A DNA stretch of 64,000 nucleotides from JAIOQJ01 sp963718635 (lineage in GTDB: Bacteria > Planctomycetota > Planctomycetia > Gemmatales > Gemmataceae), in assembly GCA_963718635.1 (NCBI GenBank), contig OY970367.1:868001-932000 (forward strand), read 5' to 3'. Shown in pieces: positions 33,801-42,321 of this stretch. A program made the position numbers and the translations under genes. Position 1 is the stretch's first letter. The number at the start of each line of letters is the position of its first letter. The notes beneath the pieces are model-generated. The model ran no database searches and had not been told where the DNA came from. It saw only the letters and a program-made list of their open reading frames with translations.

Positions 33801-34518
33801 TGTTGCCGCCCCCTTCGGAGAAGAGTTCGAACTGCTTCGTCTTCGGATGATAGCGCCAGATGCCTTGTTGGAATTCAATCGGCGCATCTTTCGGCTTGGC
33901 GGGATTAATGATCTTGGCAGTAACAGTGCTGCCCTGGGCGCCGTAAAGCCAACCATCGGGTCCCCATTGCAGAGAGTTCGCGAAAGCGTGCGAATCCTCA
34001 ATGCCGAAGCCGGTTAAACAAACTTCCGGGTCTCCATCGGGCACATCGTCTTTATTTTTGTCGGCATAGAAGAGCAGGTACGGCGGCTGCGCCACATAGA
34101 CGCCGCCATTGCCAATGCAGAAGCCACTGGCCAAGTTGAGATCACTGACGAAATCCTTAGACTTTTGATAACGGCCGTTCTCATCGGGATCGTAACAGAT
34201 GGTGATGCGGTCGGCGCCCTTGGGCCCCTTGGGTGGCGGCTCGGGCACGCGATCCCAGACGGTGCGCAGGTACTGATCTTGCTTCACCGCCTTCAGACCA
34301 TTGGGTTTCGGATACTGCAAATATTGCAACACCCACATCCGGCCGCGCTCGTCGAAATCGATGCTCAACGGCTGGCGAATCATCGGCTCACATGCAACAA
34401 TCTTCACCTGAAAACCTGGCGGAACCTGCATCCGCTTCACGGCTTCCTCCGGCGTGAAACCTTGAGCGAACGCCAGGGAAGAAAAGCAAAGCCCGATTAG
34501 GGAGAATAAGCATTTCAT
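30817..34518 (-). CDS. PVC-type membrane-bound dehydrogenase / HEAT / cytochrome c / ThuA-like fusion
   Basis: 1233-residue exported protein. A signal peptide (KCLFSLIGLCFSSLAFAQ) is followed by a beta-propeller glucose/sorbosone-dehydrogenase-like domain (about 25-395) with PPGFQVKIVACEPMIRQP, GNTFGLDFDKHGQVIAG and GPDGSVYVADWYD, the signature of the PVC membrane-bound dehydrogenase family. Helical HEAT-like repeats occupy about 430-860. A c-type haem domain (NCAVCHTLFGEGGKVGPDL, about 880-1010) has the CxxCH site. The C-terminus (about 1035-1230) is a ThuA-like domain with LLISGSLEYKSDESL and IVGIRTASHGFQNWL. It probably oxidises a sugar or related substrate in the periplasm and passes electrons to the haem; the ThuA-like part may bind a sugar. 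Adjacent AhpD-like gene downstream. Confidence 0.9.
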   Translation of the reverse strand: MKCLFSLIGLCFSSLAFAQGFTPEEAVKRMQVPPGFQVKIVACEPMIRQPLSIDFDERGRMWVLQYLQYPKPNGLKAVKQDQYLRTVWDRVPEPPPKGPKGADRITICYDPDENGRYQKSKDFVSDLNLASGFCIGNGGVYVAQPPYLLFYADKNKDDVPDGDPEVCLTGFGIEDSHAFANSLQWGPDGWLYGAQGSTVTAKIINPAKPKDAPIEFQQGIWRYHPKTKQFELFSEGGGNTFGLDFDKHGQVIAGTNFGGKAMLHQMQGAYYVKGFAKHGPLHNPYAYGYFEHVPYKNFKGGHVTCGGIIYQADAYPKEYHDQYIACNLLSNALYWHKMTPKGATFEAEHGGDFLIANDTWFRPVDCFQGPDGSVYVADWYDKRANHVDPIDDWDKSNGRIYKIEYVGERRDKGDRSDKGEPNRVSGQSNPQTFDLIKKTAMELADLLRHPNKWWRNQARRLLAEKGADKATIAKLRIWATEETGVVALEALWALYGIRWFDEALAFELLNHPDDYVRAWTVRLMGEYFHDSEKIEKKLYDRCCDLAESEEASPIVLAQLAATAKYLPDPFGAELADMLATSRETSPVDPALPLMYWWAVESHQKHFSHPCTLTMQATKKPEKLFVLERFARFATFTNHREISLLVFSSYADCNHALLTGIDQGLGTSVNKETKEVLLRVLHTMDAGDSVDPLVPRLLVRLGDGPAYRTLLKQADDSKLSDAERLKKFGLLAELRKPDALPLFFDTFQHSKSEALRLGSLNAMQSYTDERVGETVLALFPTLTGKLRQQAQFALLSRQNTALTLLQLVEKGTVQSKEIAPIQLQPLLAYNDPVINKLIEKHWGKIGAATPGEKLARVGAINNYFNHNKAGDALKGKTLFTKNCAVCHTLFGEGGKVGPDLTTADRKNRTYLLTHIVDPSLYIRPEFVSYNVTLADGRKLVGMVGESTAESITLLNVVANQVQKTSIAKATIEEMLPSPVSLMPEKLLDVMKNEEIADLFAYMQAEAPAKKEIDKEPSKKLKVLLISGSLEYKSDESLALLQKHLEANYPVECSRAFRKADDDLPGLEGLETCDVAVFFTRRLNINGEQLERVKKYALSNKPIVGIRTASHGFQNWLEMDKDVFGGDYKNHYKAGPKCEIKLTENQKEHPILQGFKSYESNASLYRNKDIAKGVTVLLTGKTTENTEPIAWARERKGGNMFYTSLGHPDDFKKDSFIRLLTNAIFWTAGRELPAK

Positions 34519-35033
34519 GAATGGAGGTTCCCTAAGCTGGTAGAAGACGATTTTGCAATCGTAATGGCGGGCGCCCTGGAGAGCAAGCGGATAAATGTGA
34601 ATGTAAGAGTTCCTTAGCTATGTCATAACAATTTGGCCACCGCCTCGGAGAGAGCTGGAATCTGTGACTTCGGCCAAGCAAGCTCGCGACCGATTTATGC
34701 ACCTGAGTCCTCGGATGACAATCACAGGTGTCCAAAACTGAAATAGCGGGTGCGACATTGAAGAAACGTACGAATGGCAACCGCAGTGATGAGCGGGCAG
34801 TTCAAAGTTCTGCCACCTACGTTGCTTACGATTCGAATGCTGTGCCTGCATCACGGGAAACGGGTTTATTGGAAATGAAACTCCCGCCTCGACTTCACTA
34901 AGTTGAAATCCGAAAATGCGAGAAGATAACTGCCCAGGGGTTGCAGACCTTTTACAGGTCGGACGGCTGATTTCGAGACCAAGTGCGCGATGTGACCGGA
35001 GCTGCTCCAAAGAACTGAACTCCAGCCCTCCAA
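34519..35033. other. Gene-free stretch with no recognisable signal
   Basis: 515 bases between the PVC dehydrogenase start and the DUF1501 stop. An open minus-strand frame of 147 codons exists here (to 35061) but overlaps the end of DUF1501, has no ribosome site and no protein-like pattern. I see no long inverted repeat, tandem repeat or clear terminator. It must contain the promoter of the dehydrogenase gene, which I cannot place. Confidence 0.5.
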
Positions 35034-36409
35034 TCACATCAACCCCGGGATCGGGTCCCATTCGCTCATTTGCAGGATCTCGCGGGGCATGCCGCGTTGG
35101 ACGCGGATTTTGCCGGTGTCGAACAGAGTGTTCATAACGGTGCCGATCAGATTTTTAATGCGCACCGGCTCGCTATTCGGCTCGCCGCCGTTGCGGGCGG
35201 ATTGGCCGATGACTTGGCCCATTTTCAAACCGCCGCCTGCAAGCAGAAGTGGGCCGAGGTTGCCCCAGTGATCGCGGCCGCCGCCTTTGTTGATTCTCGG
35301 CGAGCGGCCCATCTCGCCGCAGACGACGAGTAAAATTTGATCGCTCAGGCCGCGTGCTTCAACGTCTTCGAGGAAGGCGGATACCGCGTGGTCGAGCGGC
35401 GCGCCCATGTACTTCATGCCCTCGCCGACCGGAGCGTTATTGTTATCGGCATGCATGTCCCACACGAAGTTGGTGCTGACGGTTACAAAACCCGCGCCGC
35501 GTTCGCAAACCCTCCGCGCGAGCAAAAGCAGCTTGCCCAACGTTATGGCGTTATCGACGTAATTGTTGTAATTCTTCCACTTCTTGTCGATGTTTTCCGG
35601 GCGGACAAGCGGGGCCGTATCGTAGCGCGCGATGGTCTTGGCGCCTTCCTTCTTGAGATCGAAGGCGTCGCCGATGCCGCCGAGCAACATGCGGAAGGCC
35701 TTGTCGCGGTCGCCGTTTACTCCATCATGCTGGGCGGAATCGAGCGTTTCCTTCATACGATCGAGTTGCGCCAGCAGCCCACGGCGGTCATCGAGACGTT
35801 CGGTTGAGAGAGACAGCTTCATATCGCTCTGCATCGAACCGCCGGCGCCGGGAGAAAAGGCGCTGTGGCCGAGCCGAAGGAGCCGACTGCTTCAAACTTG
35901 CCGAAGGCGGAAACGCGTTCTTGGCGTTCGGGATCGACTGAGCGCGGGAACAGAGCGATATTCGTGGGCAAGCCCGTCTGCGGATGATTGGCCCCGGCTA
36001 CATAGGAATAGGCCGATCCTAGATTGGCGCCGAAGGTGTCGGCACAAACGATCGGCTTGATGTCGTGCTTGGCGTCGCCGGGAACGTACGAGCGCACGAT
36101 AGCCAGCTTATCGGCCAGTTTCGCGAGCTTCGGAAAGCTGCCGCCGAAGGTGATGCCGGGAAGCGACGTTTGCACTTCGCCGGTGACACTGCGTATCTCC
36201 TGCGGAGCAAACATGTGGGGATCGAACGTCTCCATCTGGCTTGGCCCGCCGTGGAGAAACAGGAAGATCACCGACTTGTTTTGCAGTGAACGCGAAGCCT
36301 GCATCTCGGCAGCCTGGCTGATGGATGCGAACGGCAAGCCACCTAGTGCTAGACTGCCGATGCGCATAAAATCGCGACGGCCCAGACGCGGATCGGAAAA
36401 GGAGAGCAT
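35034..36409 (-). CDS. DUF1501 protein, Tat-exported, frameshifted
   Basis: DUF1501 (alkaline-phosphatase/sulfatase-fold) protein, 458 residues after repair. ATG 36409 has GGAG 8 bases upstream. A twin-arginine leader (GRRDFMRIGSLALGGLPFAS) directs export. The first part (VIFLFLHGGPSQMETFDP, PKLAKLADKLAIVRSY) ends in frame at 35819; the second (LVVCGEMGRSPRINKGGGRD, HWGNLGPLLLAGGGLKMGQV) lies one frame away. Adding one T to the T-run (AAAA at 35855-35858 on the plus strand) gives TAPFSPGAGGSMQSD and joins them. Metal-ligand-like HGGPSQ..FDP and GRDHW motifs are present. The function of DUF1501 is unproven; planctomycete genomes often pair it with DUF1549/1553 proteins, absent here. Confidence 0.85.
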
Positions 36410-36538
36410 GGAGAATGCTCCAAAGGGTGGGAGGGAGAAGGCCCGGCAGGTCATTTGAATGTACGCGACATGGCCTTGGGCTGCAATAAGGAAATGCAAA
36501 ATCGATGTGAGAGTAAAGAATTCACGACAAAAAGATTT

Positions 36539-36633
36539 GGGACAAGAAAATAAGAATGAAATGTTCGATTCGCCGCAGCTATTGTGTTCTCGCTTTATTC
36601 CCATTGAGTTTTATTGTCTTATTTTTTTGTCGC
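36539..36633. mobile_element. MITE-like element, copy 1
   Basis: AT-rich element of about 95 bases with inverted ends: GGACAAGAAAATAAGAAT left and ATTGTCTTATTTTTTTGTCG right. It is a diverged direct copy of 38222-38317, sharing ATAAGAAT, GAATGTTCG-like and CTTTTATTCTCTTAT-like segments. The pair brackets the gene at 36715-38100. No coding capacity. The rest of 36410-36714 shows nothing else. Confidence 0.65.
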
Positions 36634-36714
36634 AGTGAATGACCATCAATTTCTTAACAACCATCGCAACTAGAACAGGGTTAAATTGCAACACCTTACC
36701 GAAGTGGCATGCAC

Positions 36715-38100
36715 TCAGTACTTTCCGCGTACCGGCAGCTCTTTGGGCTGGGGGATGTCAAACTTTGGCTCCGGGCCGCGTGGGACATTGGGATCGAAAT
36801 AGACAGGTCGAGCATTTGGAACTCGTGGCGGGGTCGCGGTATTCGGTGCATAGCCGGGAGGCGGCGCCATGCCAACTGGCGAGACCATGCCAGGTGGCGG
36901 CGCGATGGGAGCAGTCGGAACATAAGGTGGAGGGCCTCCCATTCCTTGATCAGACGGCCTACTGTTGCTCGAAGCAGCCAGCTTTGACCCGCCGGAAACG
37001 AGCAACGTTTGCAGCGCTTGAAGTCCAGCGCCTTTCGAATTTACCGTTAATGTCAGCACCTTGCCGTCGCGTTTTAGGGCTGCGCTCTCAAGGACCGCCT
37101 TTTGCAGTTGAAACGCAGCTTTTGCATCAACCGGATCGCTCTCCGCAGGCCTCGGAAGAGCCTTGGCGTACAATCGACCTTTAGTCACAAATGGCGCGAA
37201 CATTTTTTCCAAATCGACCGCGTCCGAATTTTCATCGCAGGTCAGGCGAGCCTTCAGGGTTAGGCCGGCGGAGGTGTCGATGCCGAGCGTCATCTTCGAC
37301 GCCGAGCGATAAACTTTCATTTGAATCTCGGTCCGTTCCTTTAGGTCCGGTTCGACATCGTTGCGAAGGACGAAGTCTTGAAAACGCTCGGTGAAAGCTC
37401 GGCGCGGGTGCTGTATCACCGCCGCGAACAACCCGTTCTGCATTTCCTTCCAATCGGCCGCCCACGCAGGCTGTTCTGAATTCAAGAGTGCCTTTTCACA
37501 TGATTCCTTGTCTTCATAACCGACTAACATCAACGTTCGTTCGTCGACGACGGCAAAATGCAGCGGCATCGGTTCCTTATCCTTGTCCAACCGCCATTCC
37601 GTGCGGAAATAGGTCCTGAAGTTGTGCTCGACCACCTCAACCTCGGGATAGCTTTCTTTCATCAACGCCACCCAATCAACAGCCTTTTTCATCCGTAGGG
37701 TCGTCGGCATCATCATGAAACTTCCGCCGGTCAGCGGATCGGCGTGTACCGTCAGCCTGATTAGTCCGGTGATCTGTTCCACGTCCTGAATTTTGAACGG
37801 CACGAGAAACGGAAGGCCGATCACCTTCGCGACCTCTTTTCGGCTTAAAGTGAGTACGTCATTGATTTCTTCCGCGGTCTTAGCCATCTCGGGCGCGGCA
37901 AAAATGTCGCCCACGCGGATAGCGAAGGCGCCTTGAGTTTCATCCGGTTTGAATTTGGGTAGAATCGATATTTCCAACGGCGCCCGTTCTTTGCTGGCCT
38001 TGGGCAGTGGCGCGGCGACTACTTGAGAAGGGGCCGCCCCGCTCGCAATCGCGACGATTATCAACAACGCGCCGACACATTTTTTGAGCACGAAGTGCAT
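36715..38100 (-). CDS. Secreted protein with Pro-rich tail, unknown function
   Basis: 461 residues. ATG 38100 has GAGG 6 bases upstream; the frame extends upstream through a MITE-like element, which is not coding. The signal peptide (VLKKCVGALLIIVAIASGAA) precedes a domain of about 340 residues (ISILPKFKPDETQGAFAIRV, EVVEHNFRTYFRTEWRL, FAVVDERTLMLVGYEDKES) of a DUF3352-like, planctomycete-specific look. The C-terminal 75 residues are rich in Pro, Gly and Ala (GGPPPYVPTAPIAPPPGMV) and disordered. It shares features with the secreted protein at 3861-5720. No function is assigned. Flanked by two copies of a MITE-like element. Confidence 0.75.
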   Translation of the reverse strand: MHFVLKKCVGALLIIVAIASGAAPSQVVAAPLPKASKERAPLEISILPKFKPDETQGAFAIRVGDIFAAPEMAKTAEEINDVLTLSRKEVAKVIGLPFLVPFKIQDVEQITGLIRLTVHADPLTGGSFMMMPTTLRMKKAVDWVALMKESYPEVEVVEHNFRTYFRTEWRLDKDKEPMPLHFAVVDERTLMLVGYEDKESCEKALLNSEQPAWAADWKEMQNGLFAAVIQHPRRAFTERFQDFVLRNDVEPDLKERTEIQMKVYRSASKMTLGIDTSAGLTLKARLTCDENSDAVDLEKMFAPFVTKGRLYAKALPRPAESDPVDAKAAFQLQKAVLESAALKRDGKVLTLTVNSKGAGLQALQTLLVSGGSKLAASSNSRPSDQGMGGPPPYVPTAPIAPPPGMVSPVGMAPPPGYAPNTATPPRVPNARPVYFDPNVPRGPEPKFDIPQPKELPVRGKY

Positions 38101-38221
38101 GCGAGACCTCGAATAGCGATTCGAACTAGAGCCGATTGTTGACGCGAAATCGACGCAGGGAGGCGACTTATCATCGACGTTCGCCTTAATGTCAAGCCAC
38201 GTTTTGGGGCACGCATTATTT

Positions 38222-38317
38222 CCGACAAAAAAATAAGAATTGAATGTTCGGTTCGTCGAAGTTGATCTGTTTCTCTCAGTTACTCTTAAGGCTTTTATTC
38301 TCTTATCTTTTTGTTCC
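38222..38317. mobile_element. MITE-like element, copy 2
   Basis: Inverted ends CCGACAAAAAAATAAGAAT and ATTCTCTTATCTTTTTGTTC around an AT-rich core with GAATGTTCGGTTCGTCGAAG. Direct relative of 36539-36633. It lies in the promoter interval between the divergent genes at 38100 and 38462; the rest of that 361-base gap shows no gene. Confidence 0.65.
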
Positions 38318-38461
38318 AAATTTTTTTGTCGAAGTTAATGACGATCGACTCGGGATGACATGCCAGCCGCTCAAAAGCTCGCAGATTGCATCGGCAATTC
38401 GCTCATCCCTATAAATAGGAGAGACCCGCGTCTCCTATCCGCTCGTTCACACGGTGACATA

Positions 38462-39493
38462 ATGACTGATTCGAACCCGCCGGAATACAACATCACGGGT
38501 CAAGACTTTTCGCAGCGAGCCCATTTCGTATATGCCGGGCTGCCAATCATCGACATTCACTCCCACGTGACGATGACCGCAGCGGATGAAAAGAATGAAG
38601 GGCCCATCGGCGGCGCGGGAGAGAAAGGTTCTTCGGACGCGGCTGCTTTAATGCTCGATGTCGCTTCCACCTTTAACGTTGGCAAGATCTATACGATGTG
38701 CCCTCCGCAGGACGTTGGCCCCTTGAAAGAACGCTTTGGCGGCCGGCTTGGATTCAACGGGCCAATCTCAAAGAAGCTCGACGAGCCCGATGAGGCCGCC
38801 TATCGCAGTTTGGATCAGTTTCTGGCAGCGGGGATCGAAATCGTGAAACTCTGGGCCGCCCCGCGCGGTCGCGATCGAGGGCTGATTGTTGATGCCCCAT
38901 GGCGCATCGAGTCTGTCAAACGGGCACGCGCTGCAGGCATCCGAGTGGTCATGGTTCATGTCGGCGACCCCGACGTCTGGTGGACGCACACCTATCAGGA
39001 CATTGCCAAATTCGGCACGAAAAGCGATCAATACATTCCGTTGCGCCGGTTGCTCGAAATGTTCCCGGATATGACCTGGATCGGCGCCCATATGGGGGGC
39101 GACCCGGAGCATGCCGACCACCTGGAAGAAATGCTGGTTCGCTATCCTCATCTACATTTCGACACGAGTGCCACGAAATGGCAGGTGCGCGAAGTCTCCG
39201 CGCATGGCGACGCCATTCGATCATTGATGACGCGTTATGCGGATCGGTTTCTGTTCGGCTCCGATCTGGTGACTCGACATTCGCTCAGTCGCGAGCATTA
39301 CGTAAGTCGCTATTGGTGCCATCGAACGCTTTGGGAAAGCAACTGGTCCGGGCTAAGCCCGATCGCTGATTCGGATAGTCGAACCGCAGACGGCATGGCG
39401 TCTCCGCCTCAATTGAAGGGCATCGCGCTGCCCGTAGAAGTGTTGCGAAAAGTCTACCACGAAAACGCCGAGAGGATCTTATCGCGAGATTGA
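38462..39493 (+). CDS. Amidohydrolase-2-family metal-dependent hydrolase
   Basis: TIM-barrel hydrolase of 343 residues. ATG 38462 is preceded by GGTGACAT; the longer frame at 38360 has no ribosome site. Metal-binding motifs are in order: IIDIHSHV (H33, H35), VVMVHVGD (His, about residue 165), GAHMGG (about 215) and FGSD near 270. The family includes decarboxylases and lactonases acting on aromatic or sugar-derived acids; this member's substrate is unknown. Without a signal peptide it is cytoplasmic. It has no enzyme partner nearby. Confidence 0.88.
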   Translation: MTDSNPPEYNITGQDFSQRAHFVYAGLPIIDIHSHVTMTAADEKNEGPIGGAGEKGSSDAAALMLDVASTFNVGKIYTMCPPQDVGPLKERFGGRLGFNGPISKKLDEPDEAAYRSLDQFLAAGIEIVKLWAAPRGRDRGLIVDAPWRIESVKRARAAGIRVVMVHVGDPDVWWTHTYQDIAKFGTKSDQYIPLRRLLEMFPDMTWIGAHMGGDPEHADHLEEMLVRYPHLHFDTSATKWQVREVSAHGDAIRSLMTRYADRFLFGSDLVTRHSLSREHYVSRYWCHRTLWESNWSGLSPIADSDSRTADGMASPPQLKGIALPVEVLRKVYHENAERILSRD

Positions 39494-39592
39494 ACACGCG
39501 CCGTCCGGCGGGTTGAGGAAAGGCGAAGTCGGGACATCGCTACGGCCCATCTGTAGACTAGCAGTGCCCTGTTCGTGTGCGGAGGAGAGACA

Positions 39593-40072
39593 ATGGCGAT
39601 TCCAACAGAAGAAGTGGTCGGTAGGCCAATGGTGGCCCGAGCCTGCGGTTGTCTGCAGGAGTTTCAGCAATTTGCGGTTGATAAATATCGCGCCCAGCGG
39701 CTGGCTAAGTTTCAGAAAACTCGCTGTGCCGCCTGCGTCGAAAAATTGAACCAGGAACAACAGCGCCTATCGGCCATGCTGCCAAAAAAAGGGGAGGCGA
39801 TGCAACTCCTCCCAGCGGGCACTCAGGTTGCTCTCACAAAAAAGCCCGATGGCACTTGGTCCGGAACGTTGACGGCAGCGGGTACTACAGTTGAAACTAT
39901 CGGCGATGGCTCTCAAGGCGTGACCGTCGCTTTAGCCCGGCTTTGGGTAGTTGAATCAGGAACGGACCCGACGGCCACGAAGCCGCCTGTACCGAAGCCG
40001 CCAGCTGCCAGACCCGCTGCTTCTGCCGGCGCTCGGCGAACCATTCCACCGCCGACGAGACGTCCCGGTTGA
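39593..40072 (+). CDS. Small cysteine-motif protein with Pro-rich tail
   Basis: 159 residues, family not recognised. ATG 39593 has GGAGGAGAGA just upstream, the strongest ribosome site nearby. The first 60 residues hold ACGCLQEF and RCAACVEKL, four cysteines spaced like a metal-binding treble clef or zinc knuckle. A beta-like segment (QVALTKKPDGTWSGTLTAAG) is followed by a Pro/Ala/Arg tail (KPPVPKPPAARPAASAGARR). No signal peptide. It could bind nucleic acid through the basic tail, but this is speculation. It ends 126 bases before a bidirectional terminator. Confidence 0.65.
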   Translation: MAIPTEEVVGRPMVARACGCLQEFQQFAVDKYRAQRLAKFQKTRCAACVEKLNQEQQRLSAMLPKKGEAMQLLPAGTQVALTKKPDGTWSGTLTAAGTTVETIGDGSQGVTVALARLWVVESGTDPTATKPPVPKPPAARPAASAGARRTIPPPTRRPG

Positions 40073-40197
40073 AAATAAATCAGTCGGTTAGCCGCGACTC
40101 GAATGCATTGCGCAGCGGTGCGCTCTCGGCAAGAGAGCATGCCGCTGCGAAAAGCCTTCGCAATGCGGCTAAAATCTTAGTTGGATGAAAATGAAAA

Positions 40198-40217
40198 AGG
40201 CAGGCTTTTGCCTGCCT
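40198..40217. terminator. Bidirectional Rho-independent terminator
   Basis: AGGCAGGC, loop TTTT, GCCTGCCT: a perfect 8-bp stem, with A-rich sequence before it (ATGAAAA) and T-rich after (GATTTGTTTA). It lies between the convergent Cys-protein and desaturase genes and probably serves both. Confidence 0.8.
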
Positions 40218-40231
40218 GATTTGTTTATTAG

Positions 40232-41197
40232 TCAAGCAACGGGTTGACTTGCTTCGCACTTTCCTGCCGATCCCGTACCGATTTCTTTCAACAATTTCTC
40301 TTTGGGATACTTTCGCACATCCCACAAAAGTCGGCACATGGCCAGCAGACGAATTACATAATAGCTGATGTCGATCTCCCACCAGCGGAAGCCCTGCTTA
40401 GCGCTGCTCTGATAATGGTGGTGGTTGTTGTGCCAGCCTTCGCCCAAGGTGATTAATGCGACGAAGAGATTATTGCGGCTGTCATCGCTCGTTTCGAAAC
40501 GGCGACGGCCCCAAAGATGGCAGATCGAATTGACGGTGAATGTTGCATGGTGCGACAGAAGCGTGCTGATGAGGAAACCCCAGATCAAACCGCTCCAGCC
40601 ACCTATCGCGATGCAAACAATAGTCAACGCCGCCGGCGACACCCAATAATGGCGGTCGAGCCAGCGAAGTTCAGGATAGCGGGCGATGTCTTTGACCGAA
40701 TTCTCATCGGTTCCGTCGGAGGTGCGCGATAGAATCCAACCGGCATGAGACCACCAAAAGCCATGTACTACAGGCGAGTGCATATCCTCGGCCTGGTCGG
40801 AAGCTCGATGGTGATGGCGATGCCGGGACACCCACCAGCTCGGCCCGCCCTGCGAGGCACTCGTGCCCAGCCAAGCGAGAACGAATTGAAAGACGCGACT
40901 GGTCTTAAACGATCGGTGCGAGAAGTAACGATGGAAGCCGGCGGTGATGCCGAACATCTGAATGAAGTAAGAGACGCCGCACAAGATCAGAGCGGTTGCA
41001 TTGATCTCGACGAAGAAGACCGCCAGAATAGCCAAGTGCAGTAAGAAAAACAAAACGTAGGCGACCCAACTGGTGCCGCCGCGATTAACAGGTTGACCGG
41101 AAGTAGCGGCGAGGGGATCTGAACTTTCCACGGCAATCGAATTCATTAAAACGATCTCGTCGAGTACGGTAGGTGGCGACCGGGTAAGGATGCTCAT
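40232..41197 (-). CDS. Acyl-CoA (fatty acid) delta-9-type desaturase
   Basis: Membrane di-iron desaturase of 321 residues that puts a double bond into acyl chains, adjusting membrane fluidity. ATG 41197 gives MSILTRSPPT; ATG 41146 is another choice. The three histidine boxes are intact: HRYFSH, HRHHH and, near the C-terminus, HNNHHH, the exact pattern of stearoyl-CoA desaturase-type enzymes (HxxxxH, HxxHH, HxxHH). Four membrane segments are visible (VAYVLFFLLHLAILAVFFV, ALILCGVSYFIQMFGI, LTIVCIAIGGWSGLIWGFLI and one more). It probably uses acyl-CoA or acyl-lipid with an electron donor encoded elsewhere. Convergent with the upstream small gene across a strong terminator. Confidence 0.95.
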   Translation of the reverse strand: MSILTRSPPTVLDEIVLMNSIAVESSDPLAATSGQPVNRGGTSWVAYVLFFLLHLAILAVFFVEINATALILCGVSYFIQMFGITAGFHRYFSHRSFKTSRVFQFVLAWLGTSASQGGPSWWVSRHRHHHRASDQAEDMHSPVVHGFWWSHAGWILSRTSDGTDENSVKDIARYPELRWLDRHYWVSPAALTIVCIAIGGWSGLIWGFLISTLLSHHATFTVNSICHLWGRRRFETSDDSRNNLFVALITLGEGWHNNHHHYQSSAKQGFRWWEIDISYYVIRLLAMCRLLWDVRKYPKEKLLKEIGTGSAGKCEASQPVA

Positions 41198-41347
41198 AGT
41201 ATATGCGTTTGTCAATCGAGGTTTTAGAATATCTTCACTTCGGATGAAGATTTCTGATAAATCTATCAGGCCCTGGGCGGGCGTCTCAACTCGTGCAAGT
41301 GCGCCGTCTAAATTTCGATTGATGCACATCCTATCGGAGATTTCACT

Positions 41348-42230
41348 GTGCAATCTTTATGCCGACGACAATTCTTGGCAACGGCGGCGGCTACCGCTGC
41401 AGGCAGTCTAATCCTGCGCGGACGAAAAAGCCGACAAGCCGCTTCGCTTCAAACTGGGGCTTGTCACGTACAACGTCGCATCGCAATGGGACCTGCCGAC
41501 AACGTTGAAAGTGTGCCAGGAAGCCGGCATCGCGGCCGTTGAATGCCGGACGACGCATAAGCATGGAGTTGAACCAACTCTGAACGCCGCAGAACGTCGC
41601 GAGGTCAAAAAGCGCTTCGCCGATAGCGGCATCGTCTTCTGGGGCTGCGGCAGCATCTGTGAATTCCAGTCGCCCGATCCTGCGGTGGTCGACAAAAATG
41701 TTGAAGAGTGCAAACGCTTCATCGAGCTCGTGAAGGACCTTGGCGGCAAAGGCGTGAAAGTTCGGCCTAACGGATTGCCGAAGGGCGTGCCCACGGAAAA
41801 GACGCTCAAGCAAATCGGCCAGGCGCTCGTAAAGTGCGGCGATGCGGCCGCCGATGCCGGCATCGAAATCTGGGTCGAGGTCCACGGCGCCGGCACACAG
41901 ATCCCGGCCAATGCCAAGACCATCATGGAACAGTGCGGACACAAGAGCGTCGGGCTAACTTGGAATTCCAATCCGACCGACGTTGAAGAGAAGTCAGTGA
42001 AGCATTCGTTCGAACTGCTCAAGCCGTGGATCCGTTCGTGCCACATCAACGATTTGGTGAATGATGCGAGCGGCAAATACCCCTATCGCGAATTGTTCGC
42101 CCTTCTGAAGGGGATGGACTACGACCGCTATACGATGTGCGAAGTCGCCAAAACACCGCCGAGTGTTGAGGCAGGGTTAGCGTTTTTGAAAGATTACAAA
42201 GCCCTCTGGACGAAACTGGCGAACGGGTAA
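41348..42230 (+). CDS. Tat-exported sugar-phosphate isomerase/epimerase-like protein, frameshifted
   Basis: Xylose-isomerase-like TIM-barrel protein, 293 residues after repair. GTG 41348 follows GGAG by 8 bases and gives the twin-arginine leader CRRQFLATAAATAAGSLIL. The frame is then lost; the next frame carries ADEKADKPLRFKLGLVTYNV and the rest of the barrel to 42230 (GIAAVECRTTHKHGVEPTL, GIEIWVEVHGAGTQ, SCHINDLVND). One extra base in CTGCGCGG at 41414-41421 explains the break. Motifs EVHGAG and HINDLV look like the metal-ligand region of the family. Substrate unknown. The paralogue at 2893-3831 shares the Tat leader and fold. Without repair, an internal start at 41505 would lack the leader. 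Confidence 0.82.
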
Positions 42231-42293
42231 TCGCTTCGGCACTCTGCAGAAAAACGCGAAAAAGAACTTTTCTCTTTTCGCCGTCTACCCAAC

Positions 42294-42321
42294 TTGACGG
42301 AGTTCCATCGAGGGCTATAAT
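42294..42321 (+). promoter_or_regulatory. Sigma-70 promoter of the dnaG-rpoD operon
   Basis: TTGACG (42294-42299), 16-base spacer, TATAAT (42316-42321): the best housekeeping promoter in the window. It would give a leader of about 230 bases before the dnaG start at 42557. That leader has a hairpin AACCTGGC/GCCAGGTT near 42493-42510. The rest of 42231-42556 holds no convincing gene. Confidence 0.75.

Noticed and set aside
34618..35061. 147-codon minus-strand open frame
   Set aside because: Overlaps the end of DUF1501, has no ribosome site and no protein-like pattern.
36639..37184. Plus-strand 181-codon frame
   Set aside because: Antisense to the Pro-rich C-terminus of the secreted protein; GC-rich repeats keep it open by chance.
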